A model generated the notes under the pieces. The model was not told the origin of the DNA, did no database searches, and saw only the letters and a list, made by a program, of their open reading frames with translations. Below are positions 43,241 to 43,912 of a stretch of DNA of 43,912 nt, piece by piece. Position 1 is the stretch's first letter, and every line of letters begins with the position of its first letter. Source of the DNA: an uncultured Pelagibacteraceae bacterium (GTDB lineage: Bacteria; Pseudomonadota; Alphaproteobacteria; Pelagibacterales; Pelagibacteraceae); assembly GCA_902558705.1 (NCBI GenBank), contig CACEEW010000009.1, positions 1 to 43,912 on the forward strand, written 5' to 3'. A program made the translations under genes and the position numbers.

Positions 43241-43912
43241 TTAATTTTTCTTTATTTCACCTTCTATAGTATGAACATGATCATGTTTATGTTCATATCT
43301 TGTAAGTATTTGAGAAGCTTGTTCACCAAATAAAGCTTTGTATTCAGTATTCTTTGCTACATCTAAAGGTGTTCCAGAACAACATACATGCCCATTTAAA
43401 CAAACAACATGATCAGTAGCACTCATTACTGTATGTAAATCATGTGAGATTAGCAAAATTCCACAATTCAATTCATCGGATATTTTCTTTATCAATTCAT
43501 ACAAAGCTATTTCTCCTGTAAAATCTACACCTTGAACTGGTTCATCTAGCACTAATAATTCTGGTTTTTTAGAAATAGCTCTCGCTAATAAAACCCTTTG
43601 AAACTCCCCACCAGATAAGTTCCCTAAACTTTTATCTTTTAAATGTATAACGCCAGTTAAAGATAAAGCCTCATCGATAGTTTTTTCATCTAAATTTTCT
43701 GTTAATATCATGAAATCGTAAACACGAAGTGGTAATGTCCAATCAACAGATATTTTTTGAGGTACATAACCAATTTTGTTTGTATATTTTTCTACATGAC
43801 CATCAATTTTTTTCAAAATACCTAAAGCAATTTTGGCAGTTGTACTTTTACCAGATCCATTTGGCCCAATAAGAGTTACAATTTTTCCTCTTTCAACAGT
43901 TAGAGATACACC
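43241..43912 (-). CDS. znuC: Zinc ABC transporter ATPase ZnuC, 5'-truncated by the window edge
   Basis: ATPase of the zinc importer. The frame is open to the window end, beyond the first internal ATG-like codon, and the extra sequence contains Walker A as GPNGSGKSTT, so the gene continues outside. Further motifs are VPQKISVDWTLPLRV (Q-loop region), LSGGEFQRVLLARAI, LLVLDEPVQGVD and LISHDLHTVMS. The C-terminus is His-rich (YEHKHDHVHTI), as often in zinc proteins. 223 residues are present. Confidence 0.92.
   Translation of the reverse strand, partial: GVSLTVERGKIVTLIGPNGSGKSTTAKIALGILKKIDGHVEKYTNKIGYVPQKISVDWTLPLRVYDFMILTENLDEKTIDEALSLTGVIHLKDKSLGNLSGGEFQRVLLARAISKKPELLVLDEPVQGVDFTGEIALYELIKKISDELNCGILLISHDLHTVMSATDHVVCLNGHVCCSGTPLDVAKNTEYKALFGEQASQILTRYEHKHDHVHTIEGEIKKN

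Noticed and set aside
1..43912. CRISPR arrays, insertion sequences or rRNA genes
   Set aside because: No regularly spaced repeats, transposase-like frames or rRNA sequence were seen.

Overview
The window is very AT-rich and densely packed, with intergenic gaps mostly under 150 bases and many 1-4 base or overlapping gene junctions. Gene content points to a SAR11 alphaproteobacterium (Candidatus Pelagibacter type). The pointers are NtrY/NtrX without NtrB/NtrC, a Bzt/Aap-type amino-acid ABC transporter, an AqpS/ArsC arsenic pair, a PlcP/glycosyltransferase lipid-renovation pair, and a compact Pho locus. This taxonomic placement is an inference from gene content and composition; no 16S rRNA gene is present.

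Layout. (1) Bases 1-5600: the 3' part of ntrY, then ntrX, trkA and trkH (nitrogen/redox two-component system and potassium uptake), followed by tRNA-Arg. (2) 5852-10299: bztABCD, an L-amino-acid ABC transporter, with an intrinsic terminator between the binding protein and the permeases. (3) 10465-11041: an XRE-type regulator, then tRNA-Asn and tRNA-Cys on the minus strand. (4) 11162-16718: valS, ilvD and manC, overlapping by single bases. (5) 16796-22090: a phosphonate biosynthesis cluster. It contains a methylphosphonate synthase (mpnS) on the minus strand. Divergent from it is an operon of a stand-alone cytidylyltransferase-like protein, a cytidylyltransferase-PEP mutase fusion (pepM), phosphonopyruvate decarboxylase (ppd) and an iron-type alcohol dehydrogenase that is probably phosphonoacetaldehyde reductase. 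(6) 22091-37011: a phosphate-starvation block with a diacylglycerol-kinase-like gene, plcP, a glycosyltransferase, phoR, an unknown secreted protein, pstSCAB-phoU-phoB, sixA, ppk and ppx. (7) 37012-39333: a candidate small RNA, a tiny lysine-rich protein, and a minus-strand operon of a small membrane protein, arsC, an aquaporin and a NUDIX hydrolase. (8) 39334-43912: an Anbu proteasome-like peptidase divergent from a circularly permuted ATP-grasp protein, a small membrane protein, and zur-znuB-znuC (zinc uptake; znuC runs off the end).

How it fits together. Repeated 7-mer half-sites resembling CTGTAAC/TTTTAAC with an exact 11-base period (PhoB-box geometry) lie upstream of pstS, on both strands between the lipid kinase and plcP, upstream of the unknown secreted protein, upstream of the arsenic operon, and downstream of ppx. 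The last site is followed, 10 bases on, by TATAAA and then by a strongly structured region without an ORF that ends in a hairpin and T-tract: a candidate phosphate-starvation small RNA. The phosphonate cluster sits directly beside this regulon but shows no recognisable PhoB box of its own. The most notable items are the MpnS active-site signature, the two tandem cytidylyltransferase domains in the phosphonate operon, and the candidate Pho-controlled sRNA.
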